Shown: piece by piece, positions 41,377-44,310 of the stretch
Layout: each line of letters starts with the position of its first letter
How positions within the stretch are numbered: the first letter of the stretch is position 1
Assembly (NCBI GenBank): GCA_947627975.1
Contig: CANQYB010000007.1
Span: forward strand, 1-44,310
Length of the DNA stretch: 44,310 bases
Source: an uncultured Bacilli bacterium
GTDB taxonomy: Bacteria; Bacillota_I; Bacilli_A; RF39; UBA660
Reading direction: 5' to 3'
Position numbers and translations under genes: made by a program
The notes under the pieces: generated by a model
The model's database searches: none
What the model saw: only the letters and a program-made list of their open reading frames with translations
Told to the model about the DNA's origin: nothing

Positions 41377-42795
41377 TTATCTATTTTTTTTTAAATTACT
41401 AAATAACACTATTAAAGGAAATATTTCTAGTCTACCAAATAACATGCCAATTGATAAAACTATTTTTGATAAAGCATTAAAGGCTGAAAAATTAGATATT
41501 TTAAAACAAAGTCCAACATTAGCAAAAGTAGAAAAAACGGCATTTACTGTAGTTTCAAAATCGTATCCATTAAAACTAATTATTAACATTATTAAAAGAA
41601 TTAAAATTATATATAAAAATATAAATGTTGTTGTATTATCTACTATTTTATCATCAACTTTTTTTCCATCATAAGTTATAATATAAACACTATTAGGATG
41701 AATTACTTTTAAAAAATCTTTTTTTAATTTTTTTACACAAATAATTAATCTCGATATTTTAAATCCTCCACAGGTACTTCCCGCACAGGCACTTACGAGC
41801 ATTAAACATAATAATAAAATTCGACATTGTGTTGGATATATATTAATATCGCCTATGCTAAATCCTGTACTACTCATAATTGAACCTACATGAAATATTG
41901 AAGATATTAATGCATCTTTAAAAGAAGTAAAAAATTTTAAAATATTTACCAATATAAATAAAACAGTAAATATATATAATAATATGTATACTTTTAATTC
42001 TTCACTTTTCAACGCATTTTTTATATTTTTCATAACTATAATTAAAAAGAAAACATTAAAATTAACACCAAATAAGAACATGAAAATTGCTACTACATAT
42101 TTATTAAATAAAGAAATAGTCATTAAACTATTATTAAAAATAGTAAATCCTCCAGTTCCCGCAGTTGACATCGAAATTAATAAACTATTAAATAAATCTA
42201 AACCACCGAACAATAAAAGTATTAATTCTAAAAAAGTTAATCCAAAATAAATAGCATAAAGAAAGAAAAGAGTCTTTTTTATACTAGGCACTAATTTAGC
42301 TACATTAGGACCTGGCATTTCAGCTTTTAAAAGATGCATAGATTTATCACTTCTTGATAAAGGTATTACAGCCATAACAAATGTTAATACACCCATTCCC
42401 CCAATGAAGTGCGTAAATGATCGCCAAAATAAAAATCCTTTGCTTAATATTTCAACATTATTAAAAATAGTTGCACCTGTTGTTGTGAAACCAGAAACTG
42501 ATTCAAATATAGCATCATAAAAAGGAATATTAATAAATAAAAATGGTAAAGCCCCTAATATACTCATAAATATCCATGATAATGCAACAATAATAAATCC
42601 ATCTTTAGCATATAATGACGTATTTTTAATTTTTAAAGAATTTAATAAAAGTCCAATCAATAAACTTACTACCAAAGGAGTAAGAAATGGAATTATATTT
42701 TCCTTATATATTAAACATACTAAGAGAGGAAATAATAATAGAATAGAAAAACCTATTAATACTTTTCCTACATATTTAAATATTAATTTATTCAT
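41377..42795 (-). CDS. trkH: Potassium uptake protein TrkH/KtrB family
   Basis: A 472-residue membrane subunit with the four-fold pore repeat. The selectivity-filter segments are SVSGFTTTGATIF, SMSTAGTGGFTIF, SIMSSTGFSIGD and STFANVGLCF, with glycine present in each. There are about ten or more transmembrane helices. The length agrees with TrkH. It follows its regulatory partner trkA by eight bases, so the two form an operon. No clear terminator follows it. Confidence 0.92.
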   Translation of the reverse strand: MNKLIFKYVGKVLIGFSILLLFPLLVCLIYKENIIPFLTPLVVSLLIGLLLNSLKIKNTSLYAKDGFIIVALSWIFMSILGALPFLFINIPFYDAIFESVSGFTTTGATIFNNVEILSKGFLFWRSFTHFIGGMGVLTFVMAVIPLSRSDKSMHLLKAEMPGPNVAKLVPSIKKTLFFLYAIYFGLTFLELILLLFGGLDLFNSLLISMSTAGTGGFTIFNNSLMTISLFNKYVVAIFMFLFGVNFNVFFLIIVMKNIKNALKSEELKVYILLYIFTVLFILVNILKFFTSFKDALISSIFHVGSIMSSTGFSIGDINIYPTQCRILLLCLMLVSACAGSTCGGFKISRLIICVKKLKKDFLKVIHPNSVYIITYDGKKVDDKIVDNTTTFIFLYIILILLIMLIISFNGYDFETTVNAVFSTFANVGLCFKISNFSAFNALSKIVLSIGMLFGRLEIFPLIVLFSNLKKNR

Positions 42796-42803
42796 ATATT
42801 AAT

Positions 42804-44156
42804 TTACTCCAATATATCATTTAATTCTTTTACAGAATCATTTTTATCTATTATAACAATAATATCTTTTTCTTTTATTTCATCTATTCCTTTTGGAAAA
42901 ATTATATTTTTACCTCTAGCTATAGCTATTATAAGTATTCCTTCTTTTAATTTTAAATTTTTAATTTTATGATTTATTCCTTTAAAATCTTTTTCTACAT
43001 TAAATTCAAGCATTTCTAATATATCATCGTCAAATTTATATATTGCTTCACATCTACTTTTTTCACTATGTTTCATGGCTCTAACATATTTTACAATTTG
43101 ATTATTTACAATTCTATGAGGAACAATAATAGTATCAATATTTGCTTTATCAACAATTCCATCTAACTTTATGTGATTTACTTTAGTAATTATTTTAGGA
43201 ACATTAAGAGTGGAGGCAAACATAGAATATACAATATTTTCTTCATCTATGCCAGTTAAAGTAATAAATGCATCACAATCTCGAATTCCTTCTTCATATA
43301 ATATATTTTGATTAGAAACATCAGCGTTAATTATTAAAGCTTTTGGTAATTTTTCACTTAAAAATTTACATCTTTCTTCATTTACTTCAATTATTTTTAC
43401 TGATATATTCATATTAATTAAAAGTTCAGCTAAATACATTGCTGTATTACTTCCACCACATATTATTACATTTTTTGTTTTTTTAGAAATTAGTTTTGCA
43501 TAATCTAAAAATTTATTAATACTTTTAGATGAACCAGTTAAATAAATTTTATCAAATTTATGTAATTTAGTATTTCCTTTAGGTATGATAGTTATATTAT
43601 TTCTTTTAATTGCACAAAAAATAATTCCATTTATTTTTTTAGATAAATTATGTACTGTTTGTCCAGCAAGAATACTATTTTGTTTAATTTTAAGAGAAAC
43701 CATTAGGATTCTGCCTTTTAAAAATGTAGTTTCTTTTAAAGCAGAGGGAATACTTAATGATCTTGATATTTGAATTGCTGTTTCAAGTTCAGGATTTAAT
43801 TTCATAGATAATCCCAGTTGATCTTTTAAAATATTTATAGAACTTGAATATTCTGGATTTCTAATACGAGCTATTGTATGTTTTACTCCTAAAGTTTTTC
43901 CAAGAATAGCACACATTATATTTTGTTCATCACTATTCATTACAGCAATTAACAAATCCGCCTCTTTTATCCTTGCCTCAATTAAAATATTAGCATCCAA
44001 ACCATTTCCACATATATAGTTTACATCTTCACTATTTATTACATTTTCTTTTAAAGAAAAATTTTTGTCAATTAAAGTAACTTCATTATTATCTTTTACT
44101 AAACTTTTAGTTAAATACTCTCCTAATTTTCCAATACCTACTATAATTATTTTCAT
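42804..44156 (-). CDS. trkA: Trk potassium uptake regulatory protein TrkA
   Basis: A 450-residue cytoplasmic regulator with two tandem RCK modules. Each has a nucleotide-binding Rossmann half (GIGKLGEYL at 7-15 and ICGGSNTAMYLAELL at about 232-246) and a TrkA-C half. The two-module, roughly 450-residue form is that of E. coli-type TrkA, unlike the single-module KtrA/KtrC common in Bacilli. It gates TrkH in response to nucleotides. The ATG follows AGGTGAT. Confidence 0.93.
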   Translation of the reverse strand: MKIIIVGIGKLGEYLTKSLVKDNNEVTLIDKNFSLKENVINSEDVNYICGNGLDANILIEARIKEADLLIAVMNSDEQNIMCAILGKTLGVKHTIARIRNPEYSSSINILKDQLGLSMKLNPELETAIQISRSLSIPSALKETTFLKGRILMVSLKIKQNSILAGQTVHNLSKKINGIIFCAIKRNNITIIPKGNTKLHKFDKIYLTGSSKSINKFLDYAKLISKKTKNVIICGGSNTAMYLAELLINMNISVKIIEVNEERCKFLSEKLPKALIINADVSNQNILYEEGIRDCDAFITLTGIDEENIVYSMFASTLNVPKIITKVNHIKLDGIVDKANIDTIIVPHRIVNNQIVKYVRAMKHSEKSRCEAIYKFDDDILEMLEFNVEKDFKGINHKIKNLKLKEGILIIAIARGKNIIFPKGIDEIKEKDIIVIIDKNDSVKELNDILE

Positions 44157-44254
44157 ATAATCACCTATACAACTATTTATTTTAACATATATTTATACGA
44201 TTTTAAATACAATTAATTTAAATTTAACATCATAAGTTAATTTTCATATGAAAT

Positions 44255-44279
44255 TCCGTTTTTAATAAAAAAGCGGAAA
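44255..44279. repeat. Inverted repeat upstream of trkA
   Basis: TTCCG-TTTTT and AAAAA-G-CGGAA form an imperfect hairpin near the end of the window. A TATAAT on the plus strand at 44294-44299 suggests that a plus-strand gene starts beyond the window. The stretch 44157-44310 holds no gene I can support. Confidence 0.4.
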
Positions 44280-44310
44280 TAAGTCTGATTAGAGTATAAT
44301 AAGTTAAATG

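Noticed and set aside
1-44310. CRISPR arrays, insertion sequences, prophage genes, tRNA and rRNA genes
   Set aside because: I looked for direct repeat-spacer patterns, transposase motifs, terminal repeats and tRNA-like T-loop sequences and saw none I could support.

Overview
The window is AT-rich, with short intergenic gaps and TGG as the only tryptophan codon. TGA is a working stop codon: it ends adk, map, the VTT membrane protein and the small membrane gene before leuS. That excludes the Mycoplasma code (TGA = Trp). The gene content (pyruvate:ferredoxin oxidoreductase, ferredoxin, Bacillus-type yut/yun genes, T-box, CIRCE/HrcA control, type Z S14, SecY-SecG, L30 missing from the ribosomal cluster) points to an anaerobic, probably gut-associated member of the Bacilli with a small genome, on the Mycoplasmatota-like side such as the RF39-type lineages. 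The taxonomic placement is inference.

Layout. (1) 1-9665, mostly minus strand: an S1-domain RNA-binding protein, a NifU-domain protein, then homologues of the Bacillus yut/yun neighbourhood (yutH, yutD, yunB) interleaved with unrecognised acidic or tail-anchored proteins, a ferredoxin, trmL, a degenerate membrane-anchored thioredoxin-like protein, and a plus-strand cotJ operon in which CotJA and CotJB look fused, followed by CotJC. yutH, yunB and cotJ belong to families known from sporulation. (2) 9753-23566, minus strand: the complete S10-spc-alpha ribosomal supercluster from rpsJ to rplQ, including secY, adk, map, infA, rpmJ and rpoA but without rpmD, driven by a strong sigma-A promoter and a structured leader at 23567-23729. 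(3) 23847-31378, minus strand: a frameshifted small gene, secG, eno, rmuC and several small membrane proteins, a VirB2/TrbC-like pilin-like protein, a rhodanese-fold protein, and leuS with a preceding membrane gene under a T-box. (4) 31702-40760, plus strand: a CmpB-type membrane protein, a HIT hydrolase, nifJ, recG and a GH31 glycosidase. A previously unlabelled small RNA gene lies on the minus strand between nifJ and recG. (5) 40841-44156, minus strand: an Hsp20 under a CIRCE operator, then trkH-trkA potassium uptake.

How the parts work together. The central block is translation, protein export and nucleotide balance. nifJ, ferredoxin, enolase and the GH31 enzyme fit a fermentative sugar-using anaerobe. 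Regulation is visible at four places: the S10 leader, the leuS T-box, the CIRCE site and the small RNA. The most interesting points are the small RNA at 36113-36217, the group of sporulation-type genes with sigma-E/K-like upstream boxes, the CotJA-CotJB fusion, and a GH31 enzyme with Gln where the acid/base Asp is expected. All assignments come from reading the sequence; no database search was run.
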